Source: Oceanococcus sp964629015 (GTDB lineage: Bacteria > Pseudomonadota > Gammaproteobacteria > Nevskiales > Oceanococcaceae). Taken from it: 64,000 bases of DNA. The stretch lies in assembly GCA_964629015.1 (NCBI GenBank), contig CAZVMN010000012.1, positions 33,113 to 97,112 of the forward strand, written 5' to 3'. This document shows, one piece after another, positions 6,976 to 15,525 of this stretch (positions within the stretch are counted from its first letter, which is position 1; the number at the start of each line of letters is the position of its first letter). The notes under the pieces were generated by a model. It ran no database searches and was not told the DNA's origin. It saw only the letters and a program-made list of their open reading frames with translations. The translations under genes and the position numbers were made by a program.

Positions 6976-9369
6976 TTACGGCAGTGGCCGCCAAGCTTCG
7001 GTGCGTTCCCACATGCGCAAATAGGCTTCCGCTGAACTGAAGAATTGACGCAGGGCGCGGTCGATCTCGTCGTCCGAGCGTTCTTCAGTGAAGCGTTGCA
7101 TGTCTGCGATCTGGTCGGGGTACAGCCCGTAATGAGCGACGCCACGGCCTTCATACAAATTGAACACATGATCGCCGGTGACCTGTTCGTCGAATTCGAC
7201 ACGGCCATCCACCGATTTGAACGGATACAGCGGTGTGCCTTGTTCACCGCTGTTGCCCGGCAGGCTGGCGATACCATTCACGTCCGAGGCCATGCCCGTG
7301 GTCGGCAAGCCGGCGACCAGCTTGGTCGCAGGGCGCTGGTCCACTTTGTTGAGGCGGTCCACCCACTGCTCACGCGCGCTGACAAATCGGCTGATGTTGC
7401 CGCCGTTGGCGACCAAGCGGTCGAGCAGTACTTCCGAATTCAGCCAGTCGTGGCTGCTGGTCAAGCCGGGGTAACCGTTCACTTCCGCCAGCTCGAAAAT
7501 CCGATCGATGACTTTGCGTGAGGAATGATCCACTTCAATGATCATGCGCCGCTTCATCAGCTCGTCGATGAAGGCATGGCCAATCTCGGTCAGGCCGCGG
7601 ACATTGCATAAACCCTGTTCGGTGGCCGGGATCAGCGGCGGCAGCGGAATCGGTGTCTGCTGCAATTGGCCGTCTATGTATTCCAGTTGGACCAGCAACT
7701 GATCGATCAAGCCGAGCGGATTGGGTGCGTTCTCATCACCGGTGGAGTCGCTGACGAAGCTTTCCGGGCACTCCTCGTATTCCAGCGCGTGACCGGTTTC
7801 CGCCAGGTTGCCGACGTACAGCACGGTACCGATACCAAAGGCCTCGTCGGGGACCACGCCGCCAAAGGCATTGTCGAATTTGTGAATCGGGAAGATGTGA
7901 CGGATGCCCACCCGGTAGGCTGCATCCAGGCGCTCGGTCATTTCCTGCGTCGAGCATTCGGCCATGCCGAGGAATTCACCGCAGTTGAAGATCTTGGAAA
8001 TCTCGATGCCCAGAACCACCGCCATCTTGCCCTCGGCGATGACCTTGCGTGCATCGGCGGGCGTCTCGACGACGCGGAACCAGCCTTCGCCCGGCCCGCC
8101 ATGCTGGGCATCAATATAGTCCTGCATTTCAAACACACGCTGCGCTTGCAGGCGCCAGTTTTCCTCGAAATCGCAGGCATTCTGCTTTTGCGGATTGATC
8201 TGGCACAGCACTTCGTTGCCGGTGAAGTGGTTGACCAGAATCTTCAAGCCGGCCAGATGCGCACGCTCGATCCAACGGTAGTAGGACTGATGATGCTGCA
8301 ACGAGTCGTGACGTGGCCAGAATGGGAAATCCGGCCAGCCGCGGGTCTCGTGGACCGGTTGGCCGTGACCCGAGGTCACCGTCTCGACCACCCCAAGCAC
8401 ACCTTGTGGGCCGTGGTTGACGGAACAATCGTCCAGCGCATGGTCAACGCCAAACTTGTGGAACGGGTCGCCGTAATTGACGCGGCCACCAATGAACTCG
8501 TACGCGGTGATGTGCGAATGCGCATCAATGAAGCCATACACATCCTGATCGCCAATCAAGGAGGCGTTCTCACTTTGCGTGAACAGATCCACTTCGCGCA
8601 GATATTTGGCCGGTCCGCGCTCATCCAGGACCGTCGCGTTGAGCGGTGCTTCCGGGTAGCTGTCGCAGGTTTCGACCGGGATCAAGCGAAATTCACTGGC
8701 TTCGCTGGCCTGGGCAGCGGCGGTCAGGCCCAGTTGGCCAGCCGCCACGGCGAGGTTCTGGCCGGTCACTGCATTTTTCAAACTCACTTTGCCGGGCGAG
8801 CGTTCGGTCAAAGTCCAAACGGACAGATCGCTGGCGTCATCGACCATTGCCAAGCGCGGTGCGATGTTTTGATCGCCTAGCTGGTCGCCGACTTCGCCCA
8901 CGCCTTCGCCCAGATCACGCACGGCCCCGCCCAAAGGTCCCAGTGGATCGGTGACGAAGTCCAGAATGTCGCCCACGGCGGAGACCACGTATCCGACCTC
9001 GCCGACAAAATTGCCGGTGGTGTCGAGCAGCTCACCGAGCGGGTCAGAGATGCCGAGCAGGGCTTTGTCGCCACGCTCGCCCTCGGTGCGGCTGTAGTGG
9101 GACAACAGCAGATAGTCACCAAGCCGTGCGGGTTTGAAGTAGAACGCGGCGGCCGCATCGGCGTTCGGCGTGATTACGTAAAGCGAGTTATCGCTATCGG
9201 CGCTGATGAAGCCTTCGTCGGACTCCAGCACATAGCAATGGTTGGCAGCAGAAAAAACTTGATCAGCCACGCTGTCGCGTGCGACGTCGCTATCGCGTCC
9301 ACCGTTACAGCCAACAAGCAATAAAACGACAGCCAGACAACTGGCCAATTTGGCGTTCATATGAGCCAT
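6976..9369 (-). CDS. Large lipoprotein with peptidase M19-like (membrane dipeptidase) catalytic region
   Basis: A lipoprotein signal (CLAVVLLLVGC) gives an acylated cysteine near residue 21. Residues about 35-245 look like a beta-trefoil/fascin-like module (FYFKPARLGDYLLLS near the start, LKNAVTGQNLAVAAGQ near the end) interrupted by a glycine/aspartate-rich insert at about 118-170. The remainder is a metal-dependent hydrolase with IDAHSHI (HxH) near residue 285, a GIEISK block, IEVDHSS and TSSHDW, which fits the M19/amidohydrolase fold. The likely role is cleavage of small peptides or amide substrates at the cell surface. The ATG at 9369 has AGGGG six bases upstream. The start is about 110 bases from the lycopene-cyclase-like fragment. 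Confidence 0.75.
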   Translation of the reverse strand: MAHMNAKLASCLAVVLLLVGCNGGRDSDVARDSVADQVFSAANHCYVLESDEGFISADSDNSLYVITPNADAAAAFYFKPARLGDYLLLSHYSRTEGERGDKALLGISDPLGELLDTTGNFVGEVGYVVSAVGDILDFVTDPLGPLGGAVRDLGEGVGEVGDQLGDQNIAPRLAMVDDASDLSVWTLTERSPGKVSLKNAVTGQNLAVAAGQLGLTAAAQASEASEFRLIPVETCDSYPEAPLNATVLDERGPAKYLREVDLFTQSENASLIGDQDVYGFIDAHSHITAYEFIGGRVNYGDPFHKFGVDHALDDCSVNHGPQGVLGVVETVTSGHGQPVHETRGWPDFPFWPRHDSLQHHQSYYRWIERAHLAGLKILVNHFTGNEVLCQINPQKQNACDFEENWRLQAQRVFEMQDYIDAQHGGPGEGWFRVVETPADARKVIAEGKMAVVLGIEISKIFNCGEFLGMAECSTQEMTERLDAAYRVGIRHIFPIHKFDNAFGGVVPDEAFGIGTVLYVGNLAETGHALEYEECPESFVSDSTGDENAPNPLGLIDQLLVQLEYIDGQLQQTPIPLPPLIPATEQGLCNVRGLTEIGHAFIDELMKRRMIIEVDHSSRKVIDRIFELAEVNGYPGLTSSHDWLNSEVLLDRLVANGGNISRFVSAREQWVDRLNKVDQRPATKLVAGLPTTGMASDVNGIASLPGNSGEQGTPLYPFKSVDGRVEFDEQVTGDHVFNLYEGRGVAHYGLYPDQIADMQRFTEERSDDEIDRALRQFFSSAEAYLRMWERTEAWRPLP

Positions 9370-9479
9370 GGGGTTCCCCTATCCCTGGATGAGCCACAAA
9401 GAATGCGTAGAGTACTGCCATGACAGCCCGATGACAGTCGCAAAAATTGCCGACAAATCAGTGCGCTGAGGCGAGAGCG

Positions 9480-9734
9480 CTAGGCCGGGGTGGGGTTATT
9501 CAAAGGTTTGCGGCCGTAGCGATTCCACAGCACATGCAGGTAAATGCCGTTGGCACACACACTGAAGGTGGCTGCGAACAGGGGTTCTTCGATGGGGACG
9601 CCAAGCAGAGTAATGCCGCTGATGTCATCCAGATTCCAGAAACGATCAAAGTACCCGGGGGCTACCGCGTTCATCAGCAAGCACAGCAGCATGTACATGG
9701 TCGTGAACGGGACGCTGATCAAAGGAACAACCAA
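9480..9734 (-). CDS. Lycopene cyclase domain-like C-terminal piece (truncated paralogue)
   Basis: An 84-residue hydrophobic protein whose central part, WNLDDISGITLLGVPIEEPL, matches the C-terminal domain of the gene at 14135-14851 (WQLDDLSRIFVAGIPLEEFL), including the PxEE-type motif of heterodimeric/CarR-like lycopene cyclases and the shared tail NGIY..LW.RYGR. Only about one third of the full-length protein is present. It overlaps the end of the upstream gene by 16 bases, so it might be expressed by coupling, or be a deletion remnant. Carotenoid precursors genes (crtE, crtB, crtI) are not in the window, so a carotenoid role is uncertain. Confidence 0.5.
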   Translation of the reverse strand: MVVPLISVPFTTMYMLLCLLMNAVAPGYFDRFWNLDDISGITLLGVPIEEPLFAATFSVCANGIYLHVLWNRYGRKPLNNPTPA

Positions 9735-10267
9735 TCGATCAGGCTGATGGTCAATGCGCCGCCCACGCCACCGCCAATGGTGGCATAAATGTCCACCTCG
9801 TCGACCTGGCCGGTCTCGGTGTAGCCGTCATACTCTTCCTTGAGGGCGCCGACCGCCGCTGAGGCGGCCACCCCGACCAGGAATGAAGCCACTTTAGACC
9901 AGCGCGAATCCGGCTTCCCCGCATACAAGGTATAGATGCCTGAAGTCGATAAGCCGACCAGATAGCCTGCGGTGATGTGGTCGATTTTGTCGTGGCGGCC
10001 CTTGATGTGGGCCAAGGTGAGGCCAGTCAGCCCGGCGATGGACAGACCCACGGTCACAATGGGGTCCGGGCGTGTGGTTGTTGGTGTCGCGTCAGCCAAG
10101 TCTAACTGCTGCGCGTAGGCGGCAAGCATTTGTGACGGCGCGCGTGGCGCGCTTGTCATCTGTTCTGCGGCGTCAACACTCAACAGCAAGCCTGGTGATG
10201 CCAGGGCGAGCCCTTGTGGGCCCGCCCAGAGCAGCAAGACGGCGAATCTGAGACGTGCGCCTGGCAT
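9719..10267 (-). CDS. Small exported membrane protein with DKxxH/KExxD pattern
   Basis: The N-terminus resembles a signal peptide (LRFAVLLLWAGPQGLALA). The second half holds two or three membrane segments with the motif DKIDHITAGYLVG at about residues 92-104, then ALKEEYDG (about 141-148) and VDEVDIYATIGGG. The order DKxxH, KExxD and a glycine-rich helix recalls YfiM/DUF2279-type and related envelope proteins, but this is only a pattern resemblance and no function follows. It overlaps the lycopene-cyclase-like piece by 16 bases and may be cotranscribed with it. Confidence 0.55.
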   Translation of the reverse strand: MPGARLRFAVLLLWAGPQGLALASPGLLLSVDAAEQMTSAPRAPSQMLAAYAQQLDLADATPTTTRPDPIVTVGLSIAGLTGLTLAHIKGRHDKIDHITAGYLVGLSTSGIYTLYAGKPDSRWSKVASFLVGVAASAAVGALKEEYDGYTETGQVDEVDIYATIGGGVGGALTISLIDWLFL

Positions 10268-10296
10268 GCCGATTCAGCGTTTGCGACCGGCCAGGC

Positions 10297-11412
10297 TCAT
10301 GGTGAGCTGTCCGCGTCGGTGAGGGGTAGAGCGCGGTTACGCAAGAACTCGTACATCTGCTCGTTACGCCGTTGTGGCCAGATCAGATGACGCAGCGCAC
10401 CTTCGTTGAGCAAGCCCAGCGGCTGATCGCTGCTGTATTCGCAGCGCGCCACGCAACTGTCGGTGTCTTCGCCATTGGGCGCAAGAATGATGGATTCCAA
10501 CTCCAGATCGGGCAGGGTTTCGGCAAAGCGCTCGCGCATGCCGATGCTGCCGGTGGTGCAAATGCCGATGATGTCGCAGTCGTTGTGCACGGTCATGATC
10601 GGGCGCAAATTGTTGCCGAAGGGCGCCTGTGCGCAGGGGTCTTCCACATCGGTGAACGGATCGGGATTGGAGTACACCGCACTGGCCGCAATGCCGGGAG
10701 TGTTCAGCGCGTACAGAATGGCCATGGCGGCGCCATTGGACCAACCCGACATGAAAATCCTTTGACGGTCGACCAGATCGCGCGCCAGCACCTCGTCGAT
10801 GAAGTGATCCACGGTTGCCACATCAACATTGATGGCCGGATCATTGCGGTCAAGATTGCGGTACCAGTTGTCGTAGCCCCAGGCGTGATCATCCGGGAAT
10901 GGATAATGGTGGGGTTTGTCGCGGCCTTCGATCATCAGCAGGATGAAGCCGGGACGGTTGGGATCACCACTCAAGTCGGCGCCGCGATAGTCCAGATCCA
11001 TGCCCGACAACAAGGTCTGTGGGTCACCCGGAAACAGCGAGCCATGCAGAAAGACCAGCAGTGGGAGTGGTTGGTCTGCACTGGCGTGATCCGGAATCTG
11101 CAGGCAGGCCTCGCGCGGCGTGCCCATGGCGTCCTCCCAGGTCAGGTATTCGCCGCCCTTGAGCGGGCAGGTCAACTCGACGGGGTACAGTGAGGCCACC
11201 ACGCCTTGCAATGACGGTGCGGTTTCAAACGGCGGATTGCCATGGATACCGGCGCAACCCTCACCAACGGCCGGTTGCGCGGGCACCGAGATTTGGTCTG
11301 CACGAGCCGAGGCATTGTTCGACGTTGTGACGCCGCCTTCGCCGCAAGCACTCAGCAGCGCGATGGCTAAGCTCGCCCCGAGCGCGACCCGGGATGTTGT
11401 CATGTTCAGCAT
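10297..11412 (-). CDS. Alpha/beta-hydrolase lipoprotein (PHB-depolymerase/esterase-like)
   Basis: A lipoprotein signal with lipobox LLSAC precedes a mature domain with the alpha/beta-hydrolase signatures LLVFLHGSL (oxyanion region) and the nucleophile elbow GWSNGA, in which the serine is near residue 225. The fold arrangement and a late PIMTVHNDCD block resemble esterases of the LpqC/PHB depolymerase type, acting on ester substrates outside the cytoplasm. I prefer the ATG at 11412, which has AGAG six bases upstream, over an ATG 33 bases earlier. It is divergent from the TonB receptor gene, so the two may be coregulated. Confidence 0.75.
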   Translation of the reverse strand: MLNMTTSRVALGASLAIALLSACGEGGVTTSNNASARADQISVPAQPAVGEGCAGIHGNPPFETAPSLQGVVASLYPVELTCPLKGGEYLTWEDAMGTPREACLQIPDHASADQPLPLLVFLHGSLFPGDPQTLLSGMDLDYRGADLSGDPNRPGFILLMIEGRDKPHHYPFPDDHAWGYDNWYRNLDRNDPAINVDVATVDHFIDEVLARDLVDRQRIFMSGWSNGAAMAILYALNTPGIAASAVYSNPDPFTDVEDPCAQAPFGNNLRPIMTVHNDCDIIGICTTGSIGMRERFAETLPDLELESIILAPNGEDTDSCVARCEYSSDQPLGLLNEGALRHLIWPQRRNEQMYEFLRNRALPLTDADSSP

Positions 11413-11615
11413 GTTGTTCTCTTTGTTGTCCTCCGAACCGATCATCCTAGGCTAGCGCTCGTCATCGTCCAAGTGTCACTCGCGGTCACCCATAAGGATG
11501 AATCCCTATACCCGCGCGGGACTAAGATGAACCGCTGTCCCGTCATCGGGGCCTGAGACAACATTCAAGAACATGCTCCCGGTCGTTGAGGAGCTGCAGT
11601 GAGGGGAGATCAATC

Positions 11616-13838
11616 ATGCAATACCTGTCGCGTAAGGGCCTGTCGGTTCTCACTTTGGCTTTGTGGATACCGCTGGGCGCTTTCGCCCAGCTTGCGGCGG
11701 ATGACGACGATGCCAAGCTGGAGACCATCGTTGTCACTGCGACCAAAGGTGGTGAAACCGACTTGCAGAGCACGTCGCTCGCGGTTACGGCGATGACCGC
11801 GGATCAACTCGAAGAGCGTGGTGTCAGCGATGTGCGTGGGATGGTCAACTACACGCCAGGTTTGCAGATCTCAGATCTGAGTGGGTACGCCCAGTTGTAC
11901 ATCCGTGGTGTCGGGTCGAACACCGTGTTCATCGGTTCCGATCCCAGCACCACGATCCATCTGGACGGTGTTTATCTGGCGCGTCCGCTGAGCTACTTTT
12001 CTGATTTCCTCGATGTGGAGCGCGTGGAAGTACTGCGTGGACCACAGGGCACGCTGTACGGTCGCAACTCGGTCGGCGGCACGATCAATATAATCTCGCG
12101 CCGCCCGCAGGACGATTTGCAGGGTGAGGTGCAGGTCGGGGTCGGCAATTTCGGTCTGTTCGAAAGCAAGGCCTACATCACTGGGCCGTTGGGCAGCTCC
12201 GGCATTGCGGCTTCTTTGGCAGTGAACCGCTCGTCGCGTGATGCCTTTTTCGACAATGCGTCGACCGGCGGTGATGTGCAGGATGAGGACAATCAGGCTA
12301 TCCGCGGGCAGGTGCTTTTCCCGCTGGGCTTGGATGGTGAATTTATCGTGCGTGCCGATTACACAAAAACGGATGCGGCACTGGGCCAATACCCCAAACT
12401 GCTCGCACCCAGCGGCAACCCGACCGACGATGCCGTACTGGGGGATTACGACACGGTGTCGATGAACCGTTCCAACCGGACCAAGCAGGAGCTGTATGGC
12501 GTGGCCGGTGAACTGAACTATCAGCTGCATCCCACCTGGTCGATGAAATCCTTGACCGGCTATCGTGGCTTACGCGCGTCCATTGATTCGGACGCCGATT
12601 CCAGCGATAGCGACATTCTGCGCACTCAGATCACGCCGATTCGTCAGCATCAATTCAGCGAAGAGCTCACCGTGAATGCGCGCTACGACCGCTTCAACGT
12701 GGTTTTCGGTGCCTATTACTTTGACGAGCGTAACCGCGAGCCGTTGACCCTGGCGGTCTACCCGGCCGGTTTCTCGCATGTGCAGCGGCCGTTGCTGCAA
12801 GCCGAATCCTACGCCGTGTTCGGGCAGGGCGAATACTTTGTGACGGAGCGTTTGTCCTTGCTGGCCGGGCTGCGCTGGACACACGAGACCAAGGATTACG
12901 AGCTGACCGATTTCTATGCGGCATCCACGGCGGATGACCCCAACGAAGTGGAGAACGCAGCGCAGATTTCTGGCGTTGAAGGCTTGAGTGATCCTTTCTA
13001 CATCGATGTGTCGCGGTCACGCAGCGCGGTTACGCCCAAGCTTGGTGTGAATTTCCAGTGGACCGACGATGTGATGGTGTTCGCGTCCGCCACGCGTGGA
13101 TTCAAGAGCGGTGGCTATGACTACGGCGCGTCCAACGCCGAAGACGCCGCCGCAGGCTACGGGCCGGAGTATTTGTGGTCTTACCAAATCGGTGCCAAAA
13201 CCGACTGGCTGGATCGCCGCCTGCGTTTGAATGTGGATGCGTTCTATTACGACTACACCGACCTGCAGGTGCAGCAATTCGTCAACAACGGCAGCAGCTT
13301 TGGCGCCGTCACCGACAACGCAGCCAGCGCCGATGTCAAAGGAATAGAAGCCGAACTCGTGGCCCGCCCCCTGCGGGGACTGGACCTGTTCGCCAACCTT
13401 GCCTGGCTGGATGCGAGCTACGCCCGCTATCCCGCCGCGTTCTCCAATCAGTTTGGTGAGTTCGATGCCTCCGGCAAGCGACTCAACAATGCCCCCGAAT
13501 GGTCGATGACCGTCGGCGGCAACTACAACTGGTCACTGGGCGAACACGGTGATGCCTTCGCCGGTATCGACTACCACTACCAGACCGAAATCTACTTCAC
13601 CGCGGTTAACGATGGCGTTGACGGCGCCGAGGACTACCCCGAACAGCAGGGCGACTACGGTCTGCTCAATGCACGCATAGGCTGGGACAGCCCCACGGGA
13701 ACATGGCGGGCCATTCTGGTCGGCAGCAACCTCACCGATGAAAAGTACGTGACGGGAACTGCCAACTACACCGCTGCCATCGCAGGCCGTGTGGGTGATC
13801 CCCGGACTGCGAAGCTGTTGGTGTCTTGGCGGTTTTGA
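11616..13838 (+). CDS. TonB-dependent outer-membrane receptor
   Basis: After a signal peptide ending near AFA the protein shows a TonB-box-like ETIVVTATK at about residues 26-34, then a plug domain (DVRGMVNYTPGLQI, RGPQGTLYGRNSVGGTINI) and a beta-barrel ending in a C-terminal aromatic residue (VSWRF), as expected for outer-membrane insertion. The subclass with VERVEVLRGPQGTLYG is common among receptors for diverse organic substrates in sphingomonads and gammaproteobacteria; the ligand is not readable. The ATG at 11616 has GGGGAG seven bases upstream and the signal peptide starts there, so the earlier TTG is not used. Length about 740 aa is normal. Confidence 0.92.
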   Translation: MQYLSRKGLSVLTLALWIPLGAFAQLAADDDDAKLETIVVTATKGGETDLQSTSLAVTAMTADQLEERGVSDVRGMVNYTPGLQISDLSGYAQLYIRGVGSNTVFIGSDPSTTIHLDGVYLARPLSYFSDFLDVERVEVLRGPQGTLYGRNSVGGTINIISRRPQDDLQGEVQVGVGNFGLFESKAYITGPLGSSGIAASLAVNRSSRDAFFDNASTGGDVQDEDNQAIRGQVLFPLGLDGEFIVRADYTKTDAALGQYPKLLAPSGNPTDDAVLGDYDTVSMNRSNRTKQELYGVAGELNYQLHPTWSMKSLTGYRGLRASIDSDADSSDSDILRTQITPIRQHQFSEELTVNARYDRFNVVFGAYYFDERNREPLTLAVYPAGFSHVQRPLLQAESYAVFGQGEYFVTERLSLLAGLRWTHETKDYELTDFYAASTADDPNEVENAAQISGVEGLSDPFYIDVSRSRSAVTPKLGVNFQWTDDVMVFASATRGFKSGGYDYGASNAEDAAAGYGPEYLWSYQIGAKTDWLDRRLRLNVDAFYYDYTDLQVQQFVNNGSSFGAVTDNAASADVKGIEAELVARPLRGLDLFANLAWLDASYARYPAAFSNQFGEFDASGKRLNNAPEWSMTVGGNYNWSLGEHGDAFAGIDYHYQTEIYFTAVNDGVDGAEDYPEQQGDYGLLNARIGWDSPTGTWRAILVGSNLTDEKYVTGTANYTAAIAGRVGDPRTAKLLVSWRF

Positions 13839-13887
13839 TCCTTGCGACTGTGGCGGACGACCTCATCAGTCGTCCGTCACGCAGGAC

Positions 13888-14193
13888 TCACTCGTTGTAC
13901 TCGAAGGCATCGCTAATCGAATCGCCGCAAATAGAGATGTTGTCGGCGGCTATGACTGGAAGGATCCAGCGGACCCAGATGGCCGGCTCGTCCTCGACCA
14001 CGACAGTGGAGCTGAGCTTGTTAAGTTCGACACGCTGCAGTGCGCGACTCGCATAGACGCTGTCACCGCCCCCGGATGTGCGCAGCACCCAGAGCACGGG
14101 CGCGGCTGCGATCTGTTCAAACTGCGGGCCTTTTTCATGCGGCCGCGGCGTTGCGCCCGTAGCGATGCCAGAGCAAAAACATGTAGATGCCAT
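13888..14193 (-). CDS. Possible hypothetical ORF overlapping the lycopene-cyclase-domain gene
   Basis: A 101-residue frame whose first 20 codons lie inside the 3' end of the next gene upstream. After residue 25 the composition looks protein-like (APVLWVLRTSGGGDSVYASR, then VVVEDEPAIWVRWILPVIA), with charged and hydrophobic residues well mixed. A separate frame begins at an ATGA overlap with the upstream stop but reads as arginine/serine-rich noise. It may be a small real gene, or the surviving end of a broken gene. I do not recognise a family. Confidence 0.25.
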   Translation of the reverse strand: MASTCFCSGIATGATPRPHEKGPQFEQIAAAPVLWVLRTSGGGDSVYASRALQRVELNKLSSTVVVEDEPAIWVRWILPVIAADNISICGDSISDAFEYNE

Positions 14194-14851
14194 TGCAGCA
14201 CAGGCAATAACTTAAGGCGAAGAGAAATTCTTCCAGTGGTATGCCGGCGACAAATATTCGGCTCAGATCATCAAGCTGCCAAACAGCCTCGGTGTAATTA
14301 GGAGCCAGCCATTCAATCGCAAGCAGCGGCACGGCATAAATCGCGAGAAACCAAGCACAGGTCCGCATTGTTTGAGGCCAAGTCTCGTAAAAGCACAACA
14401 GAGCGGAAAGGCCGCCGAGGAACAAGGTGCAAATCGCCAGATAAATGGGGTTGGCAGACCAGATCGGGTAGCTCAAGGGGAAAAATACAAAGGGTGCCGC
14501 AAGAAAGGGCAGATAGAGTCGGTTTATGAGCCGGCGGCGTTGGGGCGATGTCGTCGGTAAGACGACCTGCCCACCAAAACTTTTGTTGAATAGACCAACG
14601 CAGAGTCCAGCGATAGCGAAACAAAATATCGGGCTTTCCAGATCAAACCCTGTTGTCAAAGCCAAATCGCCAACACTAGGTGGCACCCAGTAAGCCGGCA
14701 CGAAGTAGGGCTGAGATATGCCCATTAGACTGCCGACCGTGCTTGTGATGAGCATGATTTGTCGGTGCCCAGGCAGGGCAATGAAGACCATTAGCCAAAA
14801 GACCAGCAGACAGGTTGCCCAAAAGAGCCAAACATATTGATCAGGAAGCAT
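14135..14851 (-). CDS. Lycopene cyclase domain-containing integral membrane protein
   Basis: About seven transmembrane helices in 238 residues. The C-terminal domain has WQLDDLSRIFVAGIPLEEFL, the PxEE motif used by CrtYc/CrtYd and CarR-type lycopene cyclases, and a tail NGIYMFLLWHRYGR. Established members close the ends of lycopene into beta rings. Here no phytoene synthase, desaturase or geranylgeranyl synthase is nearby, so the substrate may lie elsewhere in the genome or be a different isoprenoid. ATG (14851) and GTG (14857) are both possible starts; neither has a clear ribosome site. A truncated paralogue is at 9480-9734. Confidence 0.65.
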   Translation of the reverse strand: MLPDQYVWLFWATCLLVFWLMVFIALPGHRQIMLITSTVGSLMGISQPYFVPAYWVPPSVGDLALTTGFDLESPIFCFAIAGLCVGLFNKSFGGQVVLPTTSPQRRRLINRLYLPFLAAPFVFFPLSYPIWSANPIYLAICTLFLGGLSALLCFYETWPQTMRTCAWFLAIYAVPLLAIEWLAPNYTEAVWQLDDLSRIFVAGIPLEEFLFALSYCLCCNGIYMFLLWHRYGRNAAAA

Positions 14852-15288
14852 AGTCACGACTATTGGAGGATCGATCGATGCCGCTGCAAGGCCATGCCGT
14901 TATGACGTGCATTGCATCCAACGCGCCAACTCAATGACTGCGCTGAACTTCGGCTCTTTTGCCTACGACAACATCGCGGTCTTTCAAGACCGCTTCGCCA
15001 ACGAAACTTTACCCGATTCTGACCTCGAGGTTGGCCCATTTGTCATGGCTACCATCAACACGTATTTGGTTCACGTGCAGTCACGTCCTGAAAGTCTACG
15101 CGTGGGAATGTGAATTCAAAGAATGAGCCTTCACGCTTTCGTAGTAGTTCTGCCACTCGAGTGCCTCGCTCATGCACGACAACCACTGACCGCTCTCCGC
15201 CTCAGTGACGTTCAAGTGACCATGTGCCGGGCAGCGACTGGCCCGTACTCTCCAGAGTAATGACGTCACCCATCCATGCACACAAGAA
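14852..15288. other. Gene-poor accessory stretch
   Basis: About 440 bases with no convincing gene. A GGAGGA followed by ATG at 14878 opens only 19 codons. A 68-residue plus-strand frame (14907-15113) and a 61-residue minus frame (15096-15281) have no recognisable motif and weak coding character. The base composition drifts to lower GC here than in the core regions. It may be eroded sequence between acquired genes. Confidence 0.4.
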
Positions 15289-15504
15289 TCACGCTAGCTT
15301 ATCCAGTAGCATCACGATGTCATCCGGATGCCACCCGAAAATACTCGCGTAGGCTGGATTCGGGCCCATGATCTCGTGGACATCATCCTCCAACCATCTA
15401 AAACCAGCCGCACCCTCCGCAGTCAGGAACGTGGCTTCTCCCAGCCCGTAACCAGGCGAGGGCTCCAGCAAATCAGCCACGACTTGAGTCCGGATTTTTT
15501 TCAA
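15289..15504 (-). CDS. Small hypothetical protein downstream of the outer-membrane barrel gene
   Basis: A 71-residue frame starting with TTG 21 bases after the stop of the barrel gene, on the same strand. The sequence is acidic and aromatic (GFRWLEDDVHEIMGP, FGWHPDDIVMLLDKLA) and reads like a folded polypeptide or the end of one. No signal peptide and no family recognised. It may be the second gene of a two-gene unit or a fragment of a larger lost gene; the weak start (AGGGG about 12 bases upstream) leaves that open. Confidence 0.35.
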   Translation of the reverse strand: MKKIRTQVVADLLEPSPGYGLGEATFLTAEGAAGFRWLEDDVHEIMGPNPAYASIFGWHPDDIVMLLDKLA

Positions 15505-15525
15505 CCGCTGAGCGAGCCCCTGAAT

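Noticed and set aside
7666..8880. Long plus-strand frame opposite the M19-like lipoprotein
   Set aside because: The minus-strand product has a signal peptide and catalytic motifs; the plus frame is a shadow.
14907..15113. Small plus-strand ORF with a possible start
   Set aside because: No ribosome site close enough, no motif and no neighbour to support it.
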